DNA of 64,000 nt from Sphaerotilus microaerophilus (GTDB lineage: Bacteria; Pseudomonadota; Gammaproteobacteria; Burkholderiales; Burkholderiaceae_C): the NCBI RefSeq assembly GCF_023734135.1, contig NZ_AP025730.1, positions 682,001 to 746,000 of the forward strand. The letters run 5' to 3'. The notes under the pieces are model-generated. The model was not told the origin of the DNA. It did no database searches and saw nothing but the letters and a program-made list of their open reading frames with translations. Below are positions 44,524 to 51,826 of the stretch, in pieces. The translations under genes were made by a program, and so were the position numbers. Each line of letters starts with the position of its first letter. Within the stretch, counting starts at the first letter, position 1.

Positions 44524-45078
44524 ATGTTCGACCTGAGCCCCCTTCGACGCCGCATCCTCCTGCCCGCGGGCCTGGCCTTGGCGGGCGCGGCGCAGGCCGC
44601 ATTGCCCGTGGGGGCGACGGCCCCGGACTTCACCGCCGAGGCGGCGGTGGGCGGCCGGACCTTCAGCTTCTCGCTGTCGAAGACGCTGGCGCAGGGGCCG
44701 GTGGTGCTGTACTTCTACCCCAAGGCCTTCACGAGCGGCTGCACCGTGGAGGCGCACCAGTTCGCCGAGGCCGCCGACCGCTTCAAGGCGCTGGGCGCGA
44801 CGGTGGTGGGCATGTCCAACGACGACATTGGCACCCTGCAGAAGTTCTCCGTCGAGGCCTGCCGCAACAAGTTCGCGGTGGCGGCCGATGCCGGCGCCAA
44901 GGTGATGAAGGCCTACGACGCCACGCTGACGCTGATGCCCAACACGGCCGACCGCATCTCCTACGTCATCGGCCCCGACGGCAAGGTGCTCTACGTCTAC
45001 GCCAACCTGAGCGCCAACGGCCACGTCGAGAACACGCTCAAGGCGGTCGAGCGCTGGAAGGCCGCGGCCGGGCGCTGA
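44524..45078 (+). CDS. Exported peroxiredoxin (AhpC/TSA, BCP-like)
   Basis: 184 residues. It probably reduces hydroperoxides outside the cytoplasm. The N-terminus has three Arg followed by a hydrophobic stretch ending AGAAQA, a likely signal peptide, possibly Tat-like but without a second full twin-arginine context. The peroxidatic motif P-x-x-x-T-x-x-C is intact (P66, T70, C73). A second Cys, C113 (VEACRNKF), could resolve the disulfide. GGAG lies 7 nt before ATG. It is divergent from the DUF445 gene. Confidence 0.88.
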   Translation: MFDLSPLRRRILLPAGLALAGAAQAALPVGATAPDFTAEAAVGGRTFSFSLSKTLAQGPVVLYFYPKAFTSGCTVEAHQFAEAADRFKALGATVVGMSNDDIGTLQKFSVEACRNKFAVAADAGAKVMKAYDATLTLMPNTADRISYVIGPDGKVLYVYANLSANGHVENTLKAVERWKAAAGR

Positions 45079-45094
45079 GAGCCCGCCGCGCACG

Positions 45095-45127
45095 AAAAAA
45101 AGCCCGGACCTGATGAGGGCCGGGCTT
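45095..45127 (-). terminator. Rho-independent terminator of the phasin gene
   Basis: On the minus strand an 8 bp stem AAGCCCGG/CCGGGCTT (45100-45107 with 45120-45127, 12 nt loop) is followed by a run of U from the A-run at 45094-45100. It lies about 90 nt beyond the phasin stop. In the plus direction only two T follow, so it mainly serves the minus strand. Confidence 0.8.
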
Positions 45128-45218
45128 GAAAGGAATCCTCGTCCGGCGTGCCACCGGGCAGGGGAACCTAGGAGACGAGAGACGCTGGTCGCAGGGCGAG
45201 GCCCGCGACCGAATGCGA

Positions 45219-45785
45219 TCAGGCGCGCTTGGTGGTCTTCTTGACCACGTCGGCGGCCGCTTGGGCGGTCGACTCGGCGGAAGCGCTCAGGGTCTTGAAG
45301 TTGGCTTCGGCGACGCTGGCGGCCTGCTTGGCGGCCTTTTGCACGGCGTCGAAGGCGCTGGTGGCGTTGGCCATGGCGTTCTTGACGGCGGCGACGGCGC
45401 TTTCGCTGCCGGCCGGGGCGTTCTTGGCGGCGGCTTCGACCATCGACTGGAACTGGGCCTGGGCCTGGGCGACCTGGGCTTCGGCGAACTTGGTCACTTC
45501 AGCTTGGGTGGCGGCGGCGATGTCGGCGACCTGCTTGCCGTAGGCAACGGCCTTTTCCTGCGCGGGTTGCAGCAGGTTGGCTTGCAGGCTCATGAATTCC
45601 TGCGGGTCCTTGGCGGACAGGGCGGCCTTGGTCTTCTCGGCGGCGTCGTCCAGCGTGCTGCGGGCGGCGGCCATGTTCAGCTCGACCAGCTGCTCGATGC
45701 CCTTGAAGGCTTGCTGGGCGAAACCGACCAGCGCGTCGAGGTTGGCCTTGTTGGCGGCGGCGATTTGCTCGGGGGTGATGGTCAT
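45219..45785 (-). CDS. phaP: Phasin (PHA granule-associated protein)
   Basis: 188 residues from MTITPEQIAAANKANLDAL, the typical start of beta-proteobacterial phasins. The ATG at 45785 has GGAG 7 nt upstream; the longer frame to 45896 would read through the promoter. The protein is almost entirely amphipathic helix, rich in Ala, Lys, Gln and Glu, with no membrane helix and a Lys-rich C-terminus. It coats polyhydroxybutyrate granules. Two PhaR-type palindromes flank its promoter and a clear terminator follows. Confidence 0.93.
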   Translation of the reverse strand: MTITPEQIAAANKANLDALVGFAQQAFKGIEQLVELNMAAARSTLDDAAEKTKAALSAKDPQEFMSLQANLLQPAQEKAVAYGKQVADIAAATQAEVTKFAEAQVAQAQAQFQSMVEAAAKNAPAGSESAVAAVKNAMANATSAFDAVQKAAKQAASVAEANFKTLSASAESTAQAAADVVKKTTKRA

Positions 45786-45840
45786 GGCAGAACTCCAGTG
45801 TGGCCTTGCGGCCGTGTGGTGATCCCTTGCGGGAGACTTT

Positions 45841-45855
45841 TGCTGCACTGCAGCA
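45841..45855. promoter_or_regulatory. PhaR-type operator 1
   Basis: TGCTGCACTGCAGCA is a 15 bp palindrome matching the CTGC-N3-GCAG core described for PhaR repressors. It lies just downstream of the phasin -10 box, near the expected transcription start, a position that would block transcription. Confidence 0.7.
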
Positions 45856-45863
45856 TGGAACGG

Positions 45864-45892
45864 AGTATTGGCGATGCGAACCCGAAATGCAA
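45864..45892 (-). promoter_or_regulatory. Candidate sigma-70 promoter of the phasin gene
   Basis: Read on the minus strand: TTGCAT (45892-45887), 17 nt, AATACT (45869-45864). It is 78 nt upstream of the phasin ATG and sits exactly between the two palindromic operators. Confidence 0.5.
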
Positions 45893-45899
45893 GCACTTT

Positions 45900-45914
45900 T
45901 GCTGCAGTGCAGCA
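45900..45914. promoter_or_regulatory. PhaR-type operator 2
   Basis: TGCTGCAGTGCAGCA is the same palindrome with a different centre, immediately upstream of the phasin -35 box. The centres are 59 bp apart. Two flanking sites fit cooperative repression relieved when PhaR binds PHB granules. Confidence 0.7.
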
Positions 45915-46045
45915 TTGATTAGGGATGAGACTCTACGGCGCCCCGTTGGCACGGGGAGCCGGCCCGATCTGTAACAATCGACCGCATCCCGACCCAGGCC
46001 CCGTTCCCCCGCGCCACACCGCACCGCATCATCCAGGACCCAGCG

Positions 46046-46690
46046 ATGAGCAACCCTTCACCGATCCGCGTGTTCGTCGCCGACGACCACCCGATGATCC
46101 GAGCCGGCCTGCGCGCCATGATCGACGCCGAGGCGGCCTTCAGCTTCGTCGGCGAGGCCACCCATGGCGAGGAGGCGGTGCAGCGGATGCCCGCCATCGC
46201 GCCCGACGTGGCGCTGATGGACCTGATGATGCCCCGGCTGGATGGCATCTCCGCGATCGCGCGGCTGCGCCCGCTGCTGCCGGCCACCCGCTTCGTGATC
46301 CTGACCAGCCTGCTCGACCCCGCTGAAGTGCGCCGTGCCATCGACGCCGGGGCCAGTGGCTACCTGATGAAGAACGCCTCGGCGCATGAGCTGGTCCATG
46401 TCATCCAGGCGGTCCATGCCGGGCGGCGCGTGCTCGATGCCGAGGTCACCGACGCCCTGGTCGGTGCGCAGCAGCAGCGCTCCCCCGGCGGTGACCTGAC
46501 CCAGCGCGAGCGCGAGCTGCTGGCGCTGATGGCCGAGGGCCTGAACAACCAGGAGATCGGCCAGCGCCTGGCCATCGCACTGCCGACGGTGAAGTTCCAC
46601 ATCACCAACATCCTCGCCAAGCTGCAGGTGGAAAACCGCACCGAGGCGGTGATCCTGGCGCTCAAGCACCGGCTCGTGCCGGCGCGCTGA
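46046..46690 (+). CDS. NarL/FixJ-family response regulator (orphan)
   Basis: 214 residues. The receiver domain (about 7-120) has acidic residues D13/D14, phospho-acceptor D59 in LMDLMMPRLDG, T87 and K109. A LuxR-type helix-turn-helix follows (about 148-210) with LTQRERELLALMAEGLNNQEIGQRLAI. AGGA lies 7 nt before ATG. No sensor kinase gene adjoins it, so its signal is unknown. The PhaR operator 2 lies about 130 bp upstream but is more easily explained by the phasin gene. Confidence 0.92.
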   Translation: MSNPSPIRVFVADDHPMIRAGLRAMIDAEAAFSFVGEATHGEEAVQRMPAIAPDVALMDLMMPRLDGISAIARLRPLLPATRFVILTSLLDPAEVRRAIDAGASGYLMKNASAHELVHVIQAVHAGRRVLDAEVTDALVGAQQQRSPGGDLTQRERELLALMAEGLNNQEIGQRLAIALPTVKFHITNILAKLQVENRTEAVILALKHRLVPAR

Positions 46691-46741
46691 CGGCGGCGGG
46701 CATCCGGCGAGCGCCCCGCGCACGGGGCCAGGGGCTCGCGC

Positions 46742-46759
46742 CCCCTACCTGGGTAGGGG
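46742..46759. promoter_or_regulatory. Inverted repeat between regulator and small secreted protein
   Basis: CCCCTACCTGGGTAGGGG has two 8 bp arms with a 2 nt centre and no U-tract. It lies 107 bp upstream of the next start, in a promoter-like position. It may be an operator, for instance of the neighbouring NarL-type regulator, or a weak termination hairpin. Confidence 0.4.
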
Positions 46760-46865
46760 TCACACCCCGACTGGCGGGTCGGGCGCAGCGGACCACGGTT
46801 GCCTAAGCTGAAACCCTGCGTCGACGAAGGTCGCTGGCGCCGTTTTCAGCCCGAGGAGTTCCGCC

Positions 46866-47108
46866 GTGCCTGCATCTGCCCATCCCGCTGCCATCCTGGC
46901 CGTCCTGCTGGCCTGTGCATCGAGCCCGCTGTGGGCCCAGGCGCTGGATGACCAGGCGCGTCAGCCGCTGCCTGCCTCGGTGCTGCGCCCGGCGGCCTGC
47001 CCGCTCGACGCCCGCCAGGCGCCGTTCGCGCTGCGCGAGCCGGCCTGTCGTGCGCTGCAGAGCCTGCCCTCCCTGCCTGGCGCCCTGCTGCGCCGCCACA
47101 TCCGCTGA
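46866..47108 (+). CDS. Small exported protein of unknown function
   Basis: 80 residues from a GTG with GAGGAG 7 nt upstream. The first 26 residues are a plausible signal peptide ending PLWAQA. The mature part is about 54 residues with two Cys (in AACPLD and EPACRA) that could form a disulfide. No family was recognised. An inverted repeat lies upstream. Confidence 0.6.
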   Translation: MPASAHPAAILAVLLACASSPLWAQALDDQARQPLPASVLRPAACPLDARQAPFALREPACRALQSLPSLPGALLRRHIR

Positions 47109-47178
47109 GCCTCGGCGACGGTTCCGGCCCCGCCCCTGCTTCCCGACCCTGCCTGTACTTGCCCGAGGAACGATTGCC

Positions 47179-47544
47179 ATGATCCGCCAATCGGTTTTCG
47201 ATCGCCTGCGTTGGTGGGCCACGCTGCTGGAGGGCCGCTCCATCGCCGACCGCCAGCATGGCTGGAGCGGCCTGTGGCTCAGCAGCGAGGACGCTGCCGC
47301 GCTGGTGCGCCTGATGCGTGACGCCGCCGCGCAGGGGGATTTCCGCCTGGAGAGCGCCCCACCCGGATCGGGCCACGGCAACGATGACGACTGGCCCGAC
47401 ACCCAGCCGGCCGGTTTCGATGCATCGACCGACTACCGCGCCCAGGTGCCGCTGCGTGAGGCGGGCACCTCAGGCGCCGCCAAGCTCCGCAGCCCTGCGC
47501 GTGTGCCGGGCCGCCTGTTCAGCAACCCGCTGCGGCTGCGCTGA
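47179..47544 (+). CDS. Hypothetical protein, 121 residues
   Basis: The ATG at 47179 has GAGGAA 9 nt upstream. The frame differs from the preceding small gene, 70 nt away. The N-terminus is Trp/Arg-rich (RLRWWATLLEG), with a helical middle and a polar, probably disordered C-terminus. No signal peptide, membrane helix or known motif was seen. It may be co-transcribed with the small exported protein. Confidence 0.6.
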   Translation: MIRQSVFDRLRWWATLLEGRSIADRQHGWSGLWLSSEDAAALVRLMRDAAAQGDFRLESAPPGSGHGNDDDWPDTQPAGFDASTDYRAQVPLREAGTSGAAKLRSPARVPGRLFSNPLRLR

Positions 47545-47615
47545 CGTCAGGCCCTCGGCGCGCAAGAATCGCCTCCTCGGCGCGGCCACCCGGCGGCGCC
47601 TCGTGGAGGAAGCCC

Positions 47616-48056
47616 ATGCCCACCGTGTTCGAGCGCCTGCTGTCGGGCGAGTGGCCCTGTGCCAAGGTCTACGAGGACGAACTCGTCTTCGCCTTCATGG
47701 ACGCTGGCCAGGTCAACGATGGCCACGTCATCGTCGCCACCCGCCGCCCCTGCGAAACCCTGCTGGACGCCAGCGAGGCCGAGGCCGCGGCGCTGATGCG
47801 CGCTGCCCAACGCATCGCCCGTGCCGTTCAGGCGGTGTTCCAGCCCGAGGGCATCACCGTGCTGCAGGCCAACCGGCCGGCCGGCTGGCAGACCGTGCCG
47901 CACCTGCACCTGCATGTGCTGCCGCGCTGGGCCGGCGACGGCGTCGAGCTGGGCTGGCCGCGCAAGGAGCCCGGCATCGACCGGCTGCGCGAGCTGGCGG
48001 CCCAGCTGCAGCCCCTGATGGAACCGCAGCCGGGATCGCAGCCGGCGCCGCCCTGA
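47616..48056 (+). CDS. HIT-family nucleotide hydrolase/transferase
   Basis: 146 residues. The histidine triad VPHLHLHVLPR (H96, H98, H100) is intact, preceded by the conserved FMDAGQVNDGHVIV segment (H37). HIT proteins hydrolyse phosphoramidates and dinucleotides such as AMP-X; the substrate here is not evident. GGAGGA lies 5 nt before ATG. It converges with the DUF481 gene across a 9 nt gap. Confidence 0.9.
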   Translation: MPTVFERLLSGEWPCAKVYEDELVFAFMDAGQVNDGHVIVATRRPCETLLDASEAEAAALMRAAQRIARAVQAVFQPEGITVLQANRPAGWQTVPHLHLHVLPRWAGDGVELGWPRKEPGIDRLRELAAQLQPLMEPQPGSQPAPP

Positions 48057-48065
48057 CCTTCACGG

Positions 48066-48845
48066 TCAGAACTTCATCGTCACGCCGGTGGTGAACAGGC
48101 TGTCGGTGCTCTTGATGCCGGCGCCCGGGTCGGAGTTGTAGGCCACGCCCAGGCCGACGTTCAGGCTGAGTGCCTGCGTCATCGCCACCGCCAGGCCCAG
48201 GTCCAGGTTGGCGCGGTACTCGCCGCGGTCCTTCAGGTTGGGCAACACCACCAGGCGCTGCTTCAGCGCGGTGGTGGGCGTCAGCGCCTGGGCGTACTCC
48301 TCGCCCAGCAGCAGCGAGGCGTAGCTGTAGCTGGTGCGTGGGGTGGCGCTGTCGCCGACCACGGTGCCGGCGACGTAGCGGTCCGCCGTGTAGGCCAGGC
48401 CGCCGAACACGTCCAGGCTCTGCGAGGGCGTCTTGATCAGGTGGTAGCCCGCGCCCACGCTGGCCAGGCCGCGCAGCTTCAGGTTGGCGAACTTGTTGCG
48501 TTCCAGGTCCAGGCCACCGAAGCCGAACACCGTGGGCGTGAAGTTCAGGTCGTAGCGGCCGCCAGCGCGCAGCTGGTCGCCGGTGGTCTCGCTCTGGCCC
48601 GTGGCCTGGTTCTTGGCGCTGGTGCGCAGCGCGCGGCCGTAGGCGGTGATCTTGTCGCCGGCGGTCTCGCGTACCGCGTCGGCGTTCAGCGATAGGCTGC
48701 TGGCCTTGGTGTTGCCGCTGGCCAGGCTGGCGCCCAGGCCCAGCGAGCCGCGCAGCACGCCATCAGGCTGGCTTTGCGCCAGGGCGCTGCCGGCGAGCAG
48801 GGCGCCGAGGGTGCCGATGAGGACGAAGGAGGGGGTGGAACGCAT
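48066..48845 (-). CDS. DUF481 (YdiY-like) outer membrane beta-barrel
   Basis: 259 residues from MRSTPSF at 48845 with GGAGAAAG upstream. The signal peptide ends GSALA-QS. The mature protein shows alternating amphipathic strands with G-x-G-A-S-x-A-S-G-N-T, the typical DUF481 first strand. It ends in a beta strand finishing with Phe (TTGVTMKF), as expected for a barrel assembled by Bam. Role unknown (outer membrane protein). A palindromic Crp/Fnr-like site lies upstream. Confidence 0.85.
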   Translation of the reverse strand: MRSTPSFVLIGTLGALLAGSALAQSQPDGVLRGSLGLGASLASGNTKASSLSLNADAVRETAGDKITAYGRALRTSAKNQATGQSETTGDQLRAGGRYDLNFTPTVFGFGGLDLERNKFANLKLRGLASVGAGYHLIKTPSQSLDVFGGLAYTADRYVAGTVVGDSATPRTSYSYASLLLGEEYAQALTPTTALKQRLVVLPNLKDRGEYRANLDLGLAVAMTQALSLNVGLGVAYNSDPGAGIKSTDSLFTTGVTMKF

Positions 48846-48909
48846 GGGGCTTTCTCCGGTTGGGGATGGAACCTGGCCGCCTTGGCGACCGGCTGGCGTC
48901 ATTGTTGTT

Positions 48910-48925
48910 CGTGATATTTATCACG
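48910..48925. promoter_or_regulatory. Crp/Fnr-type palindrome in divergent intergenic region
   Basis: CGTGATATTTATCACG is a perfect 6 bp-arm palindrome with a 4 nt AT-rich centre. It fits both the GTGA-N6-TCAC core of Crp and, with one mismatch per arm, the TTGAT-N4-ATCAA of Fnr/Dnr. It lies 65 bp upstream of the DUF481 start and 118 bp upstream of the gene at 49044. Confidence 0.55.
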
Positions 48926-49043
48926 ATCCCAGACCATGGTATGGGCCTGGCCCCATCCGACGGCGGAAGCCGGGGGCGCGAGCCCGGTCCAGCATGGCGG
49001 TGTGGCTTCTTGGCCACCGCACCGCCCACCGGAGTTCCCTGCC

Positions 49044-49322
49044 ATGCTCGCCTTCCTCCTCGACGCCCTGCCCTGGCTCGCCCTGGCCACCGTCCTGGGC
49101 TACCTGATCGGCGCGCTGGTCAGCCGGCACCACTGCGAGGTCCTGCGCGACGAGGTCGACGAGTGCCGCACCGAGGTGGCCCGCCGAGAGGCCGAGATCG
49201 ACCAGCTCGCCCGTTCGCTGGGCGATGCCCGGGCGCGCAGCGCCGAGTTCGCCCGCCATGCCGACCGGCTGGGGGCGCAGTACCTGGCGTTGCAGTCCGG
49301 TCAGGCGAACCTGCGGGTCTGA
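49044..49322 (+). CDS. Small membrane protein with coiled coil
   Basis: 92 residues. One helix (about 2-26, LDALPWLALATVLGYLIGALV) is followed by a 60-residue charged, heptad-like helix (EVDECRTEVARREAEIDQLARSL). GGAG lies 9 nt before ATG. No family was recognised; the layout is that of many inner-membrane scaffold or LapA-type small proteins. Confidence 0.65.
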   Translation: MLAFLLDALPWLALATVLGYLIGALVSRHHCEVLRDEVDECRTEVARREAEIDQLARSLGDARARSAEFARHADRLGAQYLALQSGQANLRV

Positions 49323-49364
49323 TTCGTCCCTTGGAAGCAGCTGGAACGGCTCTACCCGTTCGGA

Positions 49365-49967
49365 TCAGGCCGCGCCAGGTACCACCACCGACGCCCCCGT
49401 CGCATAGAACTGCCCGCCGGCCACGTAGTGCAGCGTGCGCAGCTCGGCCGGCGCGTCGTCGAAGTGCCAGCGGCCGTCGCAGAACACCCGCGCGTCGGCC
49501 CAGGCGGCAGTGACTTCGCCGAGGAAGAGGTCGTAGGCCTGCTGGTTGTGCGGCTCGGGCAGCACGCGGCAGGCCAGCCAGCCGACACAGCCGGCCACCA
49601 GCGGGAGCGTCTCATCCGCCGGGCTGAAGAGCTGCACGCCGTGGGCGGCCAGCTTGTCCGGCCGGGTCCGTGCGCTGTCGCTGCCAACGCCCAGCGTCAG
49701 CGCGGCCTGGGCGGCGCAGGGCAGGTTGAGGACAAAGCGACTGCTGGCCTCGATCAGCCCGCGGGTGAAGGTGGCCTTGTCGACCACCACCGCCACCTTG
49801 GGCGGTGCGAAGTCCAGCGGCATCGCCCAGGCGGCGGCCATGACGTTGGCGTGGCCGTCATGCTCGGCGCTGACGAGCACCGTCGGCCCGTGGTTGAGCA
49901 GGCGGTAGGCGCGGTCGAGGGGGACGGGGCGGATCGGGGCGATCGGTTGGATGGCGGCTTGGCTCAT
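49365..49967 (-). CDS. Flavin reductase-like FMN-binding protein
   Basis: 200 residues from MSQAAIQPI; upstream start codons lie in a stretch without coding character. The FMN-binding split-barrel pattern is visible: TVLVSAEHDGHANVMAAAWAMPLDFAPPKVAVVV near the start, then a FTRGLIEASSRFVLNLP segment and GEVTAAWADARVF. Such proteins reduce free flavin with NAD(P)H or bind FMN. The partner oxygenase is not nearby. No strong Shine-Dalgarno precedes the start. Confidence 0.82.
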   Translation of the reverse strand: MSQAAIQPIAPIRPVPLDRAYRLLNHGPTVLVSAEHDGHANVMAAAWAMPLDFAPPKVAVVVDKATFTRGLIEASSRFVLNLPCAAQAALTLGVGSDSARTRPDKLAAHGVQLFSPADETLPLVAGCVGWLACRVLPEPHNQQAYDLFLGEVTAAWADARVFCDGRWHFDDAPAELRTLHYVAGGQFYATGASVVVPGAA

Positions 49968-50112
49968 GGACTGGATGATGCCGTCGCTGGGCCCCGGGTC
50001 GGGCGGTTTCAGCCGTGTTTCAACCGGCGCTGGCACAGGCCGGCACCGCCACCCCGCGTGTACGATGCAGCGCAGCATTGACGGCCCGGTTGGCCGCACA
50101 GGAGTTGAGCCC

Positions 50113-51330
50113 ATGAACCCCCGCAAGATCCTCGTCGCCCAAGGTGGCGGCCCCACCGCCGTGATCAACCAGTCGCTGGTCGGCGTGGTGCTGGAAGCGC
50201 GTCGCCACCGTGGCGTGGAACTGGTCTACGGCGCGCGCCACGGCGTGCGCGGCATCATCAACGAGGACCTGGTCGACCTGACCCAGGAAACCAGCCACAA
50301 CCTGGAGCTGGTGGGCGCCACGCCGGCCGCGGCGCTGGGTTCGACGCGCGACAAGCCGGACCTGGCCTACTGCCAGGAGATCTTCAAGGTGCTGCAGGCG
50401 CACGAGATCGGGCAGTTCTATTACATCGGCGGCAACGATTCGTCCGACACGGTGCGCATCGTCAGCGAGCAGGCGCAGGCGGCCAACTACGAGCTGCGCT
50501 GCATCCACATTCCCAAGACGATCGACAACGACCTGGTCGGCAACGACCACACGCCGGGCTTCCCGAGTGCGGCGCGCTTCGTCGCCCAGGCCTTTGCCGG
50601 TGCCAACCTGGACAACGCCGCGCTGCCGGGCGTCTACGTGGGCGTGGTGATGGGCCGGCATGCCGGCTTCTTGACCGCGGCCTCGGCACTGGGCAAGAAG
50701 TTTGCCGACGACGGCCCGCACCTGATCTACGTGCCCGAGCGGGTGTTCGAGATCGACAAGTTCCTGGCCGACGTGAAGGCCACCTACGAGCGGCTGGGCC
50801 GCTGCGTGATCGCGGTGAGCGAGGGCATCCACGACGCGTCGGGCGCCCCGATCATCGCCTCGCTGGCCAAGGACCTGGAGCATGACGCGCACGGCAACGT
50901 GCAGCTCTCGGGCAGCGGCGCGCTGGCTGATCTGCTCTGCGAGGAGATCAAGGCCAAGCTGAAGATCAAGCGGGTGCGCGGCGACACCTTCGGCTACCTG
51001 CAGCGCAGCTTCATCGGCTGCGTGTCGGATGTGGACCAGCGCGAGGCCCGCGAGGTGGGCGAAAAGGCGGTGCAGTACGCAATGTGGGGCGGCCGGGATG
51101 GCTCGGTGGCCATCCAGCGCACGGGCACCTACAGCGTGGACTACGACCTGCTGCCGCTGTCGGCGGTGGCCGGCAAGACGCGCACGATGGAGGACCACTT
51201 CATCAGCGCCTGCGGCACCGACGTGACGGACGCCTTCCGCCTCTACCTGCGTCCGCTGCTGGGCTCGGGCATGCCGGATGCCTTCCGGCTGCGGCCGAAC
51301 CCGGTGGCGAAGGTGCTGAACCGGGGTTGA
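50113..51330 (+). CDS. pfp: 6-phosphofructokinase, pyrophosphate-dependent type
   Basis: 405 residues. Converts fructose 6-phosphate and a phosphoryl donor to fructose 1,6-bisphosphate. The nucleotide/pyrophosphate loop is GGNDS (106-110) and the catalytic loop is PKTIDND (134-140). Lys after Pro in that loop marks the PPi-using enzymes, whereas ATP enzymes have PGTIDND. MGRHAGFL (180-187) is the substrate-binding MGR motif. AGGAG lies 8 nt before ATG. PPi use makes the step reversible. The second Asp of GGDD is replaced by the Asn-Asp order, so donor choice should be tested. Confidence 0.9.
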   Translation: MNPRKILVAQGGGPTAVINQSLVGVVLEARRHRGVELVYGARHGVRGIINEDLVDLTQETSHNLELVGATPAAALGSTRDKPDLAYCQEIFKVLQAHEIGQFYYIGGNDSSDTVRIVSEQAQAANYELRCIHIPKTIDNDLVGNDHTPGFPSAARFVAQAFAGANLDNAALPGVYVGVVMGRHAGFLTAASALGKKFADDGPHLIYVPERVFEIDKFLADVKATYERLGRCVIAVSEGIHDASGAPIIASLAKDLEHDAHGNVQLSGSGALADLLCEEIKAKLKIKRVRGDTFGYLQRSFIGCVSDVDQREAREVGEKAVQYAMWGGRDGSVAIQRTGTYSVDYDLLPLSAVAGKTRTMEDHFISACGTDVTDAFRLYLRPLLGSGMPDAFRLRPNPVAKVLNRG

Positions 51331-51341
51331 GCATGGGCTGA

Positions 51342-51360
51342 GCCGCGGGCGATCCGCGGC
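51342..51360. terminator. GC-rich hairpin after the phosphofructokinase gene
   Basis: GCCGCGG, a 5 nt loop and CCGCGGC form a 7 bp stem, 12 nt after the stop and between two convergent genes. No U-run follows, so intrinsic termination would be weak. Confidence 0.35.
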
Positions 51361-51382
51361 GCCCCGGCCCGGTCTGTTGGGT

Positions 51383-51715
51383 TCAGCGGTCGTTGGCCGC
51401 GCGGCGCTGCCGGGCCGCGGCGCGCGCGGCGCGGCGGCGGTCGCGGCCGACGAAGGGCAGCTGCCGGGTGTCGCGGCGTTCGGCGGTTTCCACCAGCTGC
51501 AGCGCCGGCACGGGGGCCATGCTGCCAACCTCGGCCACATCTGCCGCTGAGGTGGTCAGCGCAGCGGCGTGCTCGTGGCGCGGCGCAAAGGCCTGGCGGG
51601 GTCGGGCATGCCACCAGCTGCGCCGGGAGGCCGGCAGCGCGGCGTCCACCGCGGCGGCCAGCAGCGCCATGCCGGCACCGCCGGCCAGGTACACACCCCA
51701 TTCGATCGACATCAT
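51383..51715 (-). CDS. Small hypothetical membrane protein
   Basis: 110 residues from the first Met of MMSIEWG at 51715, with AAGGA upstream. One N-terminal hydrophobic helix (about 6-28) is followed by a basic Ala/Arg-rich, probably disordered tail. No family was recognised. It lies 111 nt downstream of pbpC on the same strand. Confidence 0.5.
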   Translation of the reverse strand: MMSIEWGVYLAGGAGMALLAAAVDAALPASRRSWWHARPRQAFAPRHEHAAALTTSAADVAEVGSMAPVPALQLVETAERRDTRQLPFVGRDRRRAARAAARQRRAANDR

Positions 51716-51826
51716 CTTGCGTCCTTGTCGGTTGACATCGGGCCCCCCTTCGGGATCCCGCTCTTCCGCAGGGGTATCGGGTGCGGGTGACTGCGCTTGA
51801 GTCCCCTGTTTGCGGGGGGGGGGAGC

